From Sphingomonas sp. (GTDB lineage Bacteria; Pseudomonadota; Alphaproteobacteria; Sphingomonadales; Sphingomonadaceae), in contig JAFKLY010000002.1 of assembly GCA_017304655.1 (NCBI GenBank), positions 744,001-808,000 on the forward strand: 64,000 nucleotides of DNA, written 5' to 3'. The number at the start of each line of letters is the position of its first letter. The first letter of the stretch is position 1. The notes under the pieces were generated by a model. That model did no database searches and was not told where the DNA came from. It saw only the letters and a list, made by a program, of their open reading frames with translations. The position numbers and the translations under genes were made by a program. This document shows, piece by piece, positions 17,214 to 27,419 of this stretch.

Positions 17214-18643
17214 TGCGTCTTTCAGCGCTGGTTCCACAGCAGCTCGATCCCGCTCACGATGCAGCCGTGAGCGGTTTTGCCATTGATAATCGCAAGGTGG
17301 CGCCGGGCACCATCTTTGGCGCCTTTCAGGGCGCGCGCGTGAATGGCGAGGACTTCATTCCCGCCGCCGTCGCTGCCGGTGCGATCGCGGTGGTCGCGCG
17401 CCCCGAAGCCCATGTGGAGGGCGCCGTTCATATCAAGAGCGAGGAGCCGCGCCGCCTCTTCGCCGCGCTGGCCGCCCGCTATTATGCACCCTTTCCGGAA
17501 ACGGTGGTCGCCGTCACCGGCACGAACGGCAAGACCTCCACGGTCGAGCTGACGCGCCAGCTCTGGCGCATGCTGGGCCACAGCTCGGCTTCCATCGGCA
17601 CGCTCGGCGTCACCACGTCGGTGGATCAGGTTTCGACGGGCCTCACGACGCCGGACATCGTGACTTTCCTCTCCAACATGGCCGGCCTCGCCAAGGAGGG
17701 CGTGAGCCACGTCGCCTATGAGGCCTCCAGCCATGGTCTGGCCCAGTTCCGCAGTGAGGGGCTGCGCGTGGTGGCCGGGGCCTTCACCAATCTGACCCGT
17801 GACCATCTCGATTATCATGGCACGATGGACATGTACTTCGCCGCCAAGATGCGCCTTTTCGACGAGGTCGTGGCGAGCGACGGCGCGGCCGTTATCTGGG
17901 CCGATGACGAGGACTATTCCGGCGCGGTCATCGAGCACGCCTCGCTGCGCGGCCTCAAGCTCATCACCGTGGGCACCAAGGGGCAGACGCTCAGGCTGGT
18001 GAGCCGCACGCCGACGCAACTCGGCCAGACGCTGATGATCGAGGCCGAAGGCGAGACGCACAAGGTCGAGCTTCCACTCATCGGCGCCTATCAGGCCGCA
18101 AACGCGCTGACCGCGACCGGCCTCGTTCTGGCGACCGGGAGCAAGCTGAAGCAAGTACTCGGATTGCTCGCGCGGGTGCAGCCGGTGCGCGGTCGACTGG
18201 AGCGGGCCGTCATCACCAAGGCAGGTGCGCCGGTCTATGTCGATTATGCGCACACGCCCGATGGTCTTCAGGCCGCGATCGAGGCGCTGCGCCCGCACAC
18301 CAGGGGGCGGCTCATCACCCTGTTCGGCGCGGGCGGCGATCGCGACGCCGGCAAGCGTCCGATGATGGGGCAAGTGGCGAGCGACCTCAGTGATGTGGTG
18401 ATCGTGACCGACGACAATCCGCGCAGCGAGGATCCGCAGGTGATCCGTGCCGCGATCATGGCTGGGGCACCCGGCGCGCGTGAAATCGGTGGCCGGCGGG
18501 CGGCGATTGCCGCTGCCATCGCCGAGGCGGGCGCGGATGACATCGTGCTGCTCGCCGGCAAGGGCCACGAGCAGGGCCAGATCATCGGCGACCGCGTGCT
18601 GCCCTTCGATGACGTGACTGTTGCCCGGGAATGCGCCGCTTGA
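17210..18643 (+). CDS. murE: UDP-MurNAc-tripeptide synthetase, meso-diaminopimelate adding
   Basis: Adds meso-diaminopimelate to UDP-MurNAc-L-Ala-D-Glu. The Mur ligase has the P-loop TGTNGKTS (about residues 103-110), the ligase motif EASSHGLAQFR, the carbamylated-lysine region and, near residue 405, DNPRSEDP. The DNPR sequence is the family's marker for meso-DAP specificity, so the wall is expected to be DAP type. Two tandem ATGs (17210 and 17213) overlap the ftsI stop and either gives 476-477 aa. An upstream open frame back to 16649 lies within ftsI and was discounted. Confidence 0.96.
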   Translation: MMRLSALVPQQLDPAHDAAVSGFAIDNRKVAPGTIFGAFQGARVNGEDFIPAAVAAGAIAVVARPEAHVEGAVHIKSEEPRRLFAALAARYYAPFPETVVAVTGTNGKTSTVELTRQLWRMLGHSSASIGTLGVTTSVDQVSTGLTTPDIVTFLSNMAGLAKEGVSHVAYEASSHGLAQFRSEGLRVVAGAFTNLTRDHLDYHGTMDMYFAAKMRLFDEVVASDGAAVIWADDEDYSGAVIEHASLRGLKLITVGTKGQTLRLVSRTPTQLGQTLMIEAEGETHKVELPLIGAYQAANALTATGLVLATGSKLKQVLGLLARVQPVRGRLERAVITKAGAPVYVDYAHTPDGLQAAIEALRPHTRGRLITLFGAGGDRDAGKRPMMGQVASDLSDVVIVTDDNPRSEDPQVIRAAIMAGAPGAREIGGRRAAIAAAIAEAGADDIVLLAGKGHEQGQIIGDRVLPFDDVTVARECAA

Positions 18644-20022
18644 GCGCGCTGTGGACATCCGAGGCGATTGCCGAGGCGACCGGCGGCATTGCGTCCACTC
18701 CGTTCGAAGTGAACGGCGTGGCGTTCGACAGCCGCGAGGTGGAGCCGGGCAACCTGTTCATCGCGCTCAAGGGCGAGCAGGCCGATGGGCATGACTTCAT
18801 CCCGCGCGCGCTGACGGCGGGGGCAGGCGGGCTGCTCGTCGATCGCGACGTGAACGGTCCGTTCGTCAAGGTGGCGGATACGGCTCGCGGCCTGGACGAT
18901 CTGGGCATTGCCGCGCGCAAGCGCACGGACGCGAAGATCATCGGCGTTACCGGGTCCGCGGGCAAGACCGGCACCAAGGAAGCGCTGTTCCAGGCGTTCG
19001 ACCGCATGAGCTTCGGCGGGGCGCACCGCTCGCTCAAGAGCTACAACAATCATGTCGGCGTACCGCTCAGCCTCGCGCGGATGCCCGCGCGGACGCGCTA
19101 CGGCATTTTTGAGATGGGCATGAACCACGAGGGTGAACTGCGCGCGCTCACCCGCATGGTCCGCCCGCATGTCGCCATCGTCACCACCATTGCGCCGGCG
19201 CACATCGAGTATTTCGGCAGTGAGGAGAAGATCGCGGACGCGAAGGCCGAGATTTTCGAGGGGCTGACTAGCGACGGCGTGGCGATCATCCCCTATGACT
19301 CGCCCCATGCCAACCGGCTCTACAACGTCGCGGCGCGCCATGCGGCGCGCATCGTGACCTTCGGCTTCGGTGCGGGCGCCGATGTGCGCGTGGTCGAGGA
19401 CATGCCTGCCGCGCGCGGTGGCACGCTGATCACGGCGCAACTCCGCTCCGCGCGCCTCAGTTTCACGGTCGCAATGCCCGGGCGTCACTGGGTCGCCAAT
19501 TCGCTGGCGGTGCTGGCAGCGGTGGAGGCGGTCGGCGGCGATTTGGCGCAGGCAGGCCTCGCCCTGGCGGAAATGGCTGGACTTCCCGGCCGCGGCGCGC
19601 GTCGGCATGTCCGCACGTCGGACGGCGGCGAGGCGCTGCTGATCGACGAAGCCTATAATGCCAATCCCGCTTCCATGGCGGCGACCCTGGCCCAACTCGG
19701 CGAAGAGAAAGCCGGCCGGCGCATCGCCGTGCTGGGCGCGATGAAGGAACTGGGCGACCTGTCGGCCAGCCTTCATGCCGGCCTTGCCGATGCGGTGAAG
19801 GCGGCGGACGTGCGTCTCGCCGTGCTGGTGGGCGAGGAAATGGCACCGTTGGCCGACGCGCTGGCGGGAGACGTGCCCGTGGAGCGGGCAAAGGATGTGA
19901 CGGACGTGCTCAATCTGGTGCCTGAAAGGCTGGTCGATGGCGATGTGATCCTCATCAAGGGATCGAACAGCGTCGGCCTCTCGCGCCTTGTCGACAAGCT
20001 GGCCGAAAGCGAGGTGGCCTGA
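18631..20022 (+). CDS. murF: UDP-MurNAc-tripeptide-D-Ala-D-Ala ligase
   Basis: Adds the D-Ala-D-Ala dipeptide to complete the cytoplasmic muropeptide. The 463 aa protein shows the Mur ligase P-loop as [13 protein letters not shown] near residue 109, [10 protein letters not shown] (about residue 158) and the C-terminal [11 protein letters not shown] (about residue 335), all MurF-like. The ATG at 18631 overlaps the end of murE by 13 bp in another frame. A TTG at 18640 is an alternative that still overlaps. The stop shares one base with mraY. Confidence 0.95.
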   Translation: MRRLSALWTSEAIAEATGGIASTPFEVNGVAFDSREVEPGNLFIALKGEQADGHDFIPRALTAGAGGLLVDRDVNGPFVKVADTARGLDDLGIAARKRTDAKIIGVTGSAGKTGTKEALFQAFDRMSFGGAHRSLKSYNNHVGVPLSLARMPARTRYGIFEMGMNHEGELRALTRMVRPHVAIVTTIAPAHIEYFGSEEKIADAKAEIFEGLTSDGVAIIPYDSPHANRLYNVAARHAARIVTFGFGAGADVRVVEDMPAARGGTLITAQLRSARLSFTVAMPGRHWVANSLAVLAAVEAVGGDLAQAGLALAEMAGLPGRGARRHVRTSDGGEALLIDEAYNANPASMAATLAQLGEEKAGRRIAVLGAMKELGDLSASLHAGLADAVKAADVRLAVLVGEEMAPLADALAGDVPVERAKDVTDVLNLVPERLVDGDVILIKGSNSVGLSRLVDKLAESEVA

Positions 20023-21092
20023 TGCTGTATTGGCTGGCCGAGCAACTCCATTTTCCGGGCGTTCTCAACCTCATCCGCTATCTGACTTTCCGGGCGGGTG
20101 CCGCGATTGTGACCGCGCTGATCATCGGTCTTATCATCGGGCCGAAGTTCATTGGCTGGTTGCGCGTGCGTCAGGGCAAGGGGCAGCCGATCCGTACCGA
20201 TGGTCCGCAGACGCACCTCGCCAAGCGGGGCACGCCGACCATGGGCGGTCTCATGATCCTCACGGCGCTGGTCTGCTCGGTGCTGCTGTGGATGAATATC
20301 GCGTCGGTCTATATCTGGGCGTGTCTTATCGTGACCCTCGGTTTCGGCGCGATCGGCTTCATGGACGATTATGACAAGGTGACGAAGGCAAGCCACAAGG
20401 GGCTGTCCGCCCGGATGCGCCTGCTGGCCGAATTCGCCATTGCCGGCTTCGCCACGTGGCTGATCGTCAGCCGCAACGGCACGCTGCTGTACCTGCCGTT
20501 CTGGAGCGGCGGCGCGCTCGACCTGAGCTATGCTTATTACCTTTTCGGCGCCTTCGTGATCGTGGCGTTCGGCAACGCGGTGAACCTGACCGACGGGCTG
20601 GATGGCCTTGCCTCCATGCCGGTCGTCATTGCCTGCATGACCTTCATGGCCTTCGCCTATCTGGTCGGGCGTGCCGATTATGCCGCCTATCTCGGCATTC
20701 CGCATGTGCCCGGCGCCGGCGATCTCATCATTCTGTGCGGCGCCATTGTCGGCGCGTGCCTGGCGTTTCTCTGGTTCAATGCGCCGCCTGCCGCCGTGTT
20801 CATGGGTGATACCGGCAGTCTGGCACTCGGCGGGACCATCGGCGTGATCGCGGTCGCGACCCATCACGAGATCGTGCTGGCCATCGTCGGTGGCCTCTTC
20901 GTGGTCGAGGCGCTGTCGGTCATCATCCAGGTGTTCTTCTACAAGCGCACCGGCAAGCGCGTGTTCCGCATGGCGCCCATCCACCATCATTTCGAGCAGC
21001 TCGGCTGGCATGAGACGACTGTGGTGATCCGCTTCTGGATCATCGCCTTCGTCCTTGCGCTTGCGGGCCTCGCGACGCTGAAGCTGCGATGA
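20022..21092 (+). CDS. mraY: Phospho-MurNAc-pentapeptide translocase
   Basis: Transfers phospho-MurNAc-pentapeptide to undecaprenyl phosphate, making lipid I at the inner membrane. The 356 aa protein is a ten-helix membrane enzyme. It carries [11 protein letters not shown] (about residue 70), the catalytic FMDDYDKV (about residues 113-120), [13 protein letters not shown] (about residue 185) and the cytoplasmic loop [12 protein letters not shown] near the C-terminus. Overlap with murF (TGATG) and with murD (ATGA). Confidence 0.97.
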   Translation: MLYWLAEQLHFPGVLNLIRYLTFRAGAAIVTALIIGLIIGPKFIGWLRVRQGKGQPIRTDGPQTHLAKRGTPTMGGLMILTALVCSVLLWMNIASVYIWACLIVTLGFGAIGFMDDYDKVTKASHKGLSARMRLLAEFAIAGFATWLIVSRNGTLLYLPFWSGGALDLSYAYYLFGAFVIVAFGNAVNLTDGLDGLASMPVVIACMTFMAFAYLVGRADYAAYLGIPHVPGAGDLIILCGAIVGACLAFLWFNAPPAAVFMGDTGSLALGGTIGVIAVATHHEIVLAIVGGLFVVEALSVIIQVFFYKRTGKRVFRMAPIHHHFEQLGWHETTVVIRFWIIAFVLALAGLATLKLR

Positions 21093-22417
21093 TCGTTTCG
21101 GACGCCTTTGCCGGCAAGCGTTATGCCGTCCTGGGGCTGGCCCGCTCGGGTCTCGCGACGGTTGACGCACTGGCGGCCAGCGGGGCGCAGGTCTTCGCGT
21201 GGGACCAGCGCGAGGATGCCCGCGCGCTTGTGGCCGGCAAGGCGCAGATTGCCGATCCGATGGAGATGGACCTGACCGGGCTGGATGCGCTGGTCGTGTC
21301 GCCTGGGGTGCCGCTCAATCGCCATCCGGTCGCGGCGCGCGCACGCGAGGCTGGCGTGCCGATCATCGGCGATATCGAGCTGTTTGCACTCGCCCGGTCC
21401 AGCCTGCCGCCGCATCGTGTGGTGGGCATCACCGGCACCAACGGCAAGTCGACCACCACCGCGCTTATTCACCACATCGTGCGCAATGCCGGCCTGCCGA
21501 CGCGCATGGGCGGCAACATCGGCCTGCCGATTCTCGCGCAGGAGCCGCTGAAGGCCGGCGGCGTCTATGTGCTGGAGCTTTCCAGCTACCAGATCGACCT
21601 GACCTTCAGCCTCGATTGCGACGTGGCGGTGCTGCTCAACGTCACGCCCGACCATCTCGACCGCTATGACGGGTTCGAGGGCTATGTCGCTTCCAAGATG
21701 CGCCTGTTCGCCATGCAGTCGGCGGGCCATGCTGCGGTCATTGCCATCGACGATGATGTGACGCGCCGCGTGTGCGCGCAGGTGCCAGGAGCAACGCTGG
21801 TTTCAGCGAGCACGGTCGATCCGGCTGCGCAGGCGCAGTGGCCTGCGCTTCAGGGGCCGCACAACGCCCAGAATGTCGCCGTGGCTGTGGCTGTAGCCGA
21901 GGCGCTTGGCGTTGGGCCAGCCAGTGTGGCCGCAGCGCTGGAAAGCTACGCCAGCCTGCCGCACCGGATGCAGCGGGTCGCCGAGATCGACGGCGTGCTC
22001 TACGTGAACGACAGCAAGGCGACCAATGCCGCATCCACCGCGCCGGCGCTGGCCGCGTGGCCGGCGGTCGAGGGCAAGCCGCGGATCCACTGGATTCTGG
22101 GTGGTCTCGCCAAGAGCGATAGCCTGGATGAGTGCGCGGCCGGCTTTCCCAACGTCACCCACGCCTACACCATCGGCGAGGCGGGGCCACTGTTCGCGCG
22201 GCTGCTCGGCGAGGCGGGCGTCCCGGTGACGGAATCCGAGCTCCTGGTGACCGCCGTGACGCAGGCGGCAGCCAATGCCCGGCCGGGAGATATCGTGCTG
22301 CTCTCGCCGGCCTGCGCGTCCTTCGACCAGTTCCGGGATTTCGAGGCGCGTGGCGATGCCTTCGCCGCCGCCGTGGAGGCTTTGCGCGAGCAGGCAAAAG
22401 CGGGGGACGGCGCATGA
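21089..22417 (+). CDS. murD: UDP-MurNAc-L-Ala D-glutamate ligase
   Basis: Adds D-glutamate to UDP-MurNAc-L-Ala in the cytoplasm. The 442 aa Mur ligase has an N-terminal Rossmann start ([17 protein letters not shown]), the P-loop [14 protein letters not shown] (about residues 113-126), the [10 protein letters not shown] motif (about residue 165), [10 protein letters not shown] and the C-terminal domain with [13 protein letters not shown]. It sits in ATGA overlaps with mraY and ftsW. Confidence 0.96.
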   Translation: MIVSDAFAGKRYAVLGLARSGLATVDALAASGAQVFAWDQREDARALVAGKAQIADPMEMDLTGLDALVVSPGVPLNRHPVAARAREAGVPIIGDIELFALARSSLPPHRVVGITGTNGKSTTTALIHHIVRNAGLPTRMGGNIGLPILAQEPLKAGGVYVLELSSYQIDLTFSLDCDVAVLLNVTPDHLDRYDGFEGYVASKMRLFAMQSAGHAAVIAIDDDVTRRVCAQVPGATLVSASTVDPAAQAQWPALQGPHNAQNVAVAVAVAEALGVGPASVAAALESYASLPHRMQRVAEIDGVLYVNDSKATNAASTAPALAAWPAVEGKPRIHWILGGLAKSDSLDECAAGFPNVTHAYTIGEAGPLFARLLGEAGVPVTESELLVTAVTQAAANARPGDIVLLSPACASFDQFRDFEARGDAFAAAVEALREQAKAGDGA

Positions 22418-23691
22418 GCGGCGACGGCAACGACGATATCACCCTGATTGATGGCGACGCACCCCGGCCGGGTCGCTTCGGCCAGCTCGAAATGGCACTC
22501 TCGCCGCTGCGTCCGCGTCCGCGCAAGCCGATGCCGCGCGAAAAGTCGGCGCTTGCCATCTGGTTCTGGGAGATCGATCGCGTCCTGCTCGGCCTCATCG
22601 TCGTGCTGATCGCCATCGGCCTCGTCGCGGTGGCGGCGGCCTCGCCCGTGGCGGCGGCCAAGCTCTCCGGCGCCGATGGCGGCCTCAGCCCGCTCTATTT
22701 CCTTTATCGTCAGCTCATGTGGATTGCACTCGGCCTGCCGATCATGGTGGTGGTCAGCATGTTGCCGCGCACGCAGGCTCGGCGGCTCGCGGTCGGGCTC
22801 GCGCTGCTGTTCGCGCTCATGCTGCTGCTCGTGCCGTTGATCGGCACCAGCGTGAACGGCGCGACCCGCTGGCTGGGGGCCGGCGCTTTTCGTTTCCAGC
22901 CATCCGAGTTCTTGAAGCCGGTGTTCGTGGTGAGCATTGCCTGGCTACTCTCGCTGCGCGCGCGCGACCCCTCCTTGCCGGTCATTTCCTTGACCGCCAT
23001 GCTGACGGGCATTGTGGCGCTGCTGCTGATGCGCCAGCCGGACTTCGGCCAGACCGTGATCTTCTGCGCCTGCTGGGCAGCGCTCCTGCTCATCGGCGGG
23101 GCGTCCATGCGCGTGATGACGGCCGTGGGCTGCGCGGCGCTCGGCATGTTCGTGCTGGTCTATCTGTTCTACGAGAACGGTCGCGACCGCATCAACGCCT
23201 TCCTCAATCCTGTGCGTGACGCGGCCGAGGGGCCGGATCAGGTCCAGCTCGCGCACGCGACGATCACGCATGGCGGACTGACCGGTGTCGGCCCCGGCGG
23301 CGGATCGGCCAAGTTCAACCTGCCCGAGGCACATACCGACTATATCTTCTCGGTGATCGGCGAGGAATTCGGCCTCATCGCCTGCGTCGCCATCGCGCTG
23401 GTCTATCTCGCCATCGTCGTGCGCGTGCTGCTGCGCCTTCTGGATGAGGAGGACCCCTTCATCATCCTCGCAACGGCCGGGCTGGTGATCGAAATGGGCC
23501 TGCAAGCGATCATCAATATGGGCGTCAACATTCACATCTTCCCCTCCAAGGGCATGACGCTGCCGTTCATCAGCTATGGTGGCTCGTCGATGATCGCGCT
23601 GTGCGGCGGCGTGGGCCTGCTGCTGGCCTTCACCCGGCGCAACCCGTATATGAGCCGTTCTCCCTATGTGATGACATGGAGCGGCCGATGA
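22414..23691 (+). CDS. ftsW: Septal peptidoglycan polymerase FtsW
   Basis: A SEDS-family glycosyltransferase that polymerises lipid II at the septum together with FtsI. The 425 aa protein begins with a polar N-terminus of about 55 residues and then has about ten helices. SEDS landmarks are NGATRWLGAGAFRFQPSEFLK in shortened form (about residues 150-168), AHTDYIFSVIGEEFG (about residue 308) and the C-terminal PFISYGGSSM (about residue 385). The start at 22414 overlaps the murD stop. The frame open back to 22132 lies within murD and is ignored. Confidence 0.95.
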   Translation: MSGDGNDDITLIDGDAPRPGRFGQLEMALSPLRPRPRKPMPREKSALAIWFWEIDRVLLGLIVVLIAIGLVAVAAASPVAAAKLSGADGGLSPLYFLYRQLMWIALGLPIMVVVSMLPRTQARRLAVGLALLFALMLLLVPLIGTSVNGATRWLGAGAFRFQPSEFLKPVFVVSIAWLLSLRARDPSLPVISLTAMLTGIVALLLMRQPDFGQTVIFCACWAALLLIGGASMRVMTAVGCAALGMFVLVYLFYENGRDRINAFLNPVRDAAEGPDQVQLAHATITHGGLTGVGPGGGSAKFNLPEAHTDYIFSVIGEEFGLIACVAIALVYLAIVVRVLLRLLDEEDPFIILATAGLVIEMGLQAIINMGVNIHIFPSKGMTLPFISYGGSSMIALCGGVGLLLAFTRRNPYMSRSPYVMTWSGR

Positions 23692-24854
23692 GCATTTTCC
23701 GGCACTATGTGCTGGCAGCGGGCGGCACGGGGGGACACATGGTCCCGGCCCATGCCGTTGCGCAAGAACTGATGGCACGCGGGCACCGCGTCGCGCTGGT
23801 GACCGACGAGCGCGGCACCAAGATCCCCGGCCTGTTCGAGGATGTGCAGACGCATGTTCTGCCTGCCGGCCGCTTGTCGGGCGGTATCAAGGGCTGGATC
23901 AGGGGTTTTCAGGCCATCCGCGAGGGCCGGACGATGGCTCGGCGCCTTTACGAGACCTTTGCGCCCTCGGCCGTGGTCGGCTTCGGCGGCTACCCTGCAC
24001 TGCCGGCACTGCTTGGCGCCTTCGCCGAAGGCATCCCGACGATCATCCACGAGCAGAATGCCGTGCTGGGCCGGGTCAATCGCCTTGTGTCCGGCAAGGT
24101 CGCCGCGATTGCCACGGCCTATCCGGAAGTGAAACGCCTGGCGAAACGCCACGCCGGCAAGGTCCATCTGATCGGCAACCCCGTGCGGGAAGCGGTGCTG
24201 GATCTGCGTGAGGAGCCGTTCCCGGTCTTCTCCGATGAGAGCGTGCTGCGCCTGCTCGTCACGGGTGGCAGTCTGGGCGCCAGCATCCTCTCGGATGTCG
24301 TGCCGGCTGGGCTGGCCATGCTGCCGGTGAGCCTGCGCCGCCGCTTGCAAGTCACGCAGCAATGCCGTGTCGAGGATATCGAGCGGGTGCGCGCGACTTA
24401 TGCGGACATGGAGATTCCGGCCGATCTCGCGACGTATATCGAGGACATGCCGACGAAGCTCGGTTGGTCGCATCTCGTCATCGCGCGCGCCGGCGCCTCG
24501 ACCATTGCAGAACTGACGGTCGCCGGGCGCCCGGCGATCCTCGTGCCCTTGCCGATCGCCACCGACGATCACCAGACCTGGAACGCGCGCGAAATGGCCA
24601 AGACTGGCGGCGCGCGGCTCATTCCCCAACCCAAGTTCACGCCTACGGAACTCGCCAAGCAGATGCAGAAACTCGCCATGGAACCCGGCGCTCTCCAGAA
24701 CGCGGCCGCTCGCGCCAAAGCCTGCGGCTTTCCCGACGCCGTGAAGGACATGGCGGACCTCATCGAGAGCTTCGGCCCTGCGCCGCAGACGATCGACACG
24801 GTGCGATCCGACGACGTGCCTTCCTTTGCCGGTCTCGCGGGAGCCGGCGCATGA
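23688..24854 (+). CDS. murG: UDP-GlcNAc:lipid I GlcNAc transferase
   Basis: Makes lipid II at the cytoplasmic face of the membrane. The 388 aa GT-B glycosyltransferase has the N-terminal glycine loop [19 protein letters not shown], the second loop VTGGSLGAS (about residue 190) and the donor site [10 protein letters not shown] (about residue 268). It starts at ATG 23688 overlapping the ftsW stop. ATG 23676 (MERPMSIF) in the same frame is a possible alternative. The stop overlaps murC. Confidence 0.95.
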   Translation: MSIFRHYVLAAGGTGGHMVPAHAVAQELMARGHRVALVTDERGTKIPGLFEDVQTHVLPAGRLSGGIKGWIRGFQAIREGRTMARRLYETFAPSAVVGFGGYPALPALLGAFAEGIPTIIHEQNAVLGRVNRLVSGKVAAIATAYPEVKRLAKRHAGKVHLIGNPVREAVLDLREEPFPVFSDESVLRLLVTGGSLGASILSDVVPAGLAMLPVSLRRRLQVTQQCRVEDIERVRATYADMEIPADLATYIEDMPTKLGWSHLVIARAGASTIAELTVAGRPAILVPLPIATDDHQTWNAREMAKTGGARLIPQPKFTPTELAKQMQKLAMEPGALQNAAARAKACGFPDAVKDMADLIESFGPAPQTIDTVRSDDVPSFAGLAGAGA

Positions 24855-26278
24855 AGGGCGTCGGCACCGACATCGGCACGATCCACTTCATCGGCATCGG
24901 CGGCATCGGCATGTCCGGCATTGCCGAGGTCATGCACAATATGGGCTACACCGTGCAGGGCAGCGACATGGCCGAGGGCTATGTGATCCAGCATCTGCGC
25001 GACTTGGGCATCAAGGTGATGATCGGTCACCAGGCCGAGAATCTGGGCGATGCCGCCGTGGTCGTGACATCGACCGCGATCAAGCGCGGCAATCCGGAAG
25101 TCGAGCTGGCGCTGGAGAAGCGCGTGCCCGTCATCCGCCGTGCCGAAATGCTGGCCGAGCTGATGCGCCTCAAGTCCACTGTTGCGGTTGCCGGCACGCA
25201 CGGCAAGACGACGACGACCTCCATGGTCGCGGCGCTCCTCGATGCGGGCGGCGTCGATCCGACCGTGATCAACGGCGGCATCATCAACAGCTACGGCTCC
25301 AACGCGCGCCTCGGCAAGAGCGAGTGGATGGTGGTGGAGGCCGACGAGAGCGACGGCAGCTTCCTGCGCCTCGACGGCACGATCGCGGTCGTGACCAACA
25401 TCGATCCCGAGCATCTCGACCATTATGGCAGCTTCGATGCGGTGAAGGACGCCTTCGTCGAATTCGTCGAGAACACGCCTTTCTATGGCGCGGCGATGCT
25501 GTGTCTCGATCATCCCGAAGTGCAGGCCATTCTGCCGCGCGTGCAGGACCGGCGCATCGTCACTTATGGTTTCTCGGCGCAGGCGGATATCCGCGGCGAG
25601 AATGTCCAGCCCGTTCCGGGCGGCAACCGCTTCGACGTGCAGATCCGCGAGCGTGATGGCGCAGTCCGGCGGATCGAAGGCATCACCATGCCGATGCCGG
25701 GCCGCCACAATGTGCTCAATGCCATGGCCGCCATCGGCGTGGCTTTGCACATGGGCATTGACGACAAGACGATCCAGTCCGGCTTCGCCAGCTTCGGCGG
25801 GGTCAAGCGCCGCTTCACCAAGGTGGGCGAGATCGCCGTGGATGGCGGCAACGCGATCGTCATCGATGATTATGGCCACCATCCGGTCGAGATCAAGGCC
25901 GTGCTTGCCGCTGCGCGCGAGGGGGCGAAAGGCCGGGTGATCGCCGTGGTCCAGCCCCACCGCTTCACGCGCCTGCGCGATCTGATGGACGAGTTTCAGC
26001 AGGCCTTCAACGACGCCGACGCCGTGTTCGTGACGCCGGTCTATCAGGCGGGCGAGGCGCCGATCGAGGGCGTGGACGCCGATGCGCTGGTCGCCGGCCT
26101 CAAGCGCCGGGGGCACCGCGCCGCACAGACCATTGCTGATGCCGAGGCGCTGGCCGCCGCGCTGGCGGCCGATCTGAAGGCTGATGACATGATCGTCTGC
26201 CTCGGCGCGGGCGACATCACCAAATGGGCTGGCGGCCTAGCCGGCGCGATCGGCGCGATGCGGAAGGAAACCGCGTGA
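24851..26278 (+). CDS. murC: UDP-N-acetylmuramate L-alanine ligase
   Basis: The first amino-acid ligase of the muropeptide pathway. The 475 aa protein starts with the Rossmann motif [15 protein letters not shown] (residues 12-26). It has the P-loop [13 protein letters not shown] (about residues 114-126), EADESDGSF (about residues 163-171) and the C-terminal [10 protein letters not shown] (about residue 338), all diagnostic of MurC. An ATGA overlap with murG and a TGATG junction with the following small gene place it in the middle of the operon. Confidence 0.97.
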   Translation: MKGVGTDIGTIHFIGIGGIGMSGIAEVMHNMGYTVQGSDMAEGYVIQHLRDLGIKVMIGHQAENLGDAAVVVTSTAIKRGNPEVELALEKRVPVIRRAEMLAELMRLKSTVAVAGTHGKTTTTSMVAALLDAGGVDPTVINGGIINSYGSNARLGKSEWMVVEADESDGSFLRLDGTIAVVTNIDPEHLDHYGSFDAVKDAFVEFVENTPFYGAAMLCLDHPEVQAILPRVQDRRIVTYGFSAQADIRGENVQPVPGGNRFDVQIRERDGAVRRIEGITMPMPGRHNVLNAMAAIGVALHMGIDDKTIQSGFASFGGVKRRFTKVGEIAVDGGNAIVIDDYGHHPVEIKAVLAAAREGAKGRVIAVVQPHRFTRLRDLMDEFQQAFNDADAVFVTPVYQAGEAPIEGVDADALVAGLKRRGHRAAQTIADAEALAAALAADLKADDMIVCLGAGDITKWAGGLAGAIGAMRKETA

Positions 26279-26496
26279 TGTGGGAGTTGATGCGCATAGG
26301 CCTCGAGATGCAGGAGCGCATGATCGAGGTGCAGAGCAAGGGCCTCGACATGGCCCGCAACATGCTGGAAGCCGCCGACCAGCAGGCAAAGGCCGGCAAG
26401 GCCGCGCTCGACGTGGGCGAGGCAGCCAATCGCGTGGGCAAGGCGCAGGCGGAATTGTTCGACCGCTGGATCAATTTCTGGAACGGCCGGCTTTGA
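26278..26496 (+). CDS. Conserved-looking 72-aa helical protein between murC and murB
   Basis: An unassigned small gene fitted exactly into the cluster. Its ATG shares one base with the murC stop (TGATG), and its stop overlaps the TTG start of murB (TTGA). It encodes 72 residues without signal or membrane helix. The composition is amphipathic helical: MRIGLEMQERMIEVQSKG, then about 40 residues rich in Ala, Gln, Glu and Lys, ending FDRWINFWNGRL. The heptad-like pattern is reminiscent of phasin or coiled-coil proteins. An in-frame GTG at 26275 is another start. The perfect coupling on both sides argues that it is a real gene; the function is unknown. Confidence 0.7.
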   Translation: MWELMRIGLEMQERMIEVQSKGLDMARNMLEAADQQAKAGKAALDVGEAANRVGKAQAELFDRWINFWNGRL

Positions 26497-27419
26497 CGCG
26501 AACGCTTGCCCTTGATGCCTCGATGCCAGCGGTGCGCGGCAAGCTGACGGCGCATGCGCCGCTGGCGCCGCTTGTCTGGTTCAAAGCGGGCGGGGCGGCG
26601 GACTGGTTGTTTGAGCCGAAGGATGCCGATGATCTGGCCGACTTTCTGGCCGCGCTCGATCCTGTCGTGCCAGTGATGGCGCTGGGGCTCGGCTCCAATC
26701 TTATCGTGCGCGATGGCGGCGTGCCGGGCGTTGTGGTCCGCCTCGGCAAGGCGTTTGCGCAGGTCGAGCGGCTGGACGAAACCAGCCTGCGCTGCGGCGG
26801 CGGCGCATCGGGTATCCTCGTCTCGTCCACGGCACGCGATGCCGGCATTGGCGGCCTTGAGTTCCTGCGCTCCATCCCCGGCACGGTCGGCGGGTTCGTG
26901 CGCATGAATGGCGGCGCTTATGGCCGCGAAGTGAAGGACATTCTGGTCGAGGCCGAGGTGGTGCTGCGCTCTGGTGAGCGGCGGACGCTGACGCTCGCCG
27001 CGCTGGGCTACACCTATCGTCACAGCGACTTGCCCGAGGGCGCGGTCGTCATCTCCGCCGTCTTCCGTGGCTATGCGGAAGCGAGCGAGGCGATCCAGGC
27101 CGAGATGGACCGCATTTCCGCCGCGCGCGAGGCCAGCCAGCCGCTGCGCAGCAAGACCGGCGGCTCGACGTTCAAGAACCCCGAGGGCGAGAAGGCCTGG
27201 GCGCTCGTCGACCGCGCCGGCTGCCGGGGTCTGACCATCGGTGGTGCCCAAGTGAGCGAGAAGCACACCAATTTCCTCATCAACACTGGAGACGCGACCA
27301 GTGCCGACATCGAAGCGCTCGGCGAGGAAGTGCGCAAGCGCGTGAAGGAACAGAGCGGCGTGATGCTGGAATGGGAAATTCAACGGGTCGGGCGCGCGAC
27401 GGTGGGAGGCGCGGCATGA
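26493..27419 (+). CDS. murB: UDP-N-acetylenolpyruvoylglucosamine reductase
   Basis: FAD enzyme that reduces the MurA product to UDP-MurNAc. The 308 aa protein has FKAGGAADWLFEP (about residue 29), GLGSNLIVRDGG (about residues 67-78), GIGGLEFLRSIPGTVGG (about residue 115) and the C-terminal SEKHTNFLINTGDATS (about residue 252). The TTG start at 26493 overlaps the preceding stop. ATG 26523 (MPAVRGKL) is an alternative giving 298 aa. The position and family length favour TTG slightly. The stop overlaps ddl. Confidence 0.93.
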   Translation: MTRTLALDASMPAVRGKLTAHAPLAPLVWFKAGGAADWLFEPKDADDLADFLAALDPVVPVMALGLGSNLIVRDGGVPGVVVRLGKAFAQVERLDETSLRCGGGASGILVSSTARDAGIGGLEFLRSIPGTVGGFVRMNGGAYGREVKDILVEAEVVLRSGERRTLTLAALGYTYRHSDLPEGAVVISAVFRGYAEASEAIQAEMDRISAAREASQPLRSKTGGSTFKNPEGEKAWALVDRAGCRGLTIGGAQVSEKHTNFLINTGDATSADIEALGEEVRKRVKEQSGVMLEWEIQRVGRATVGGAA

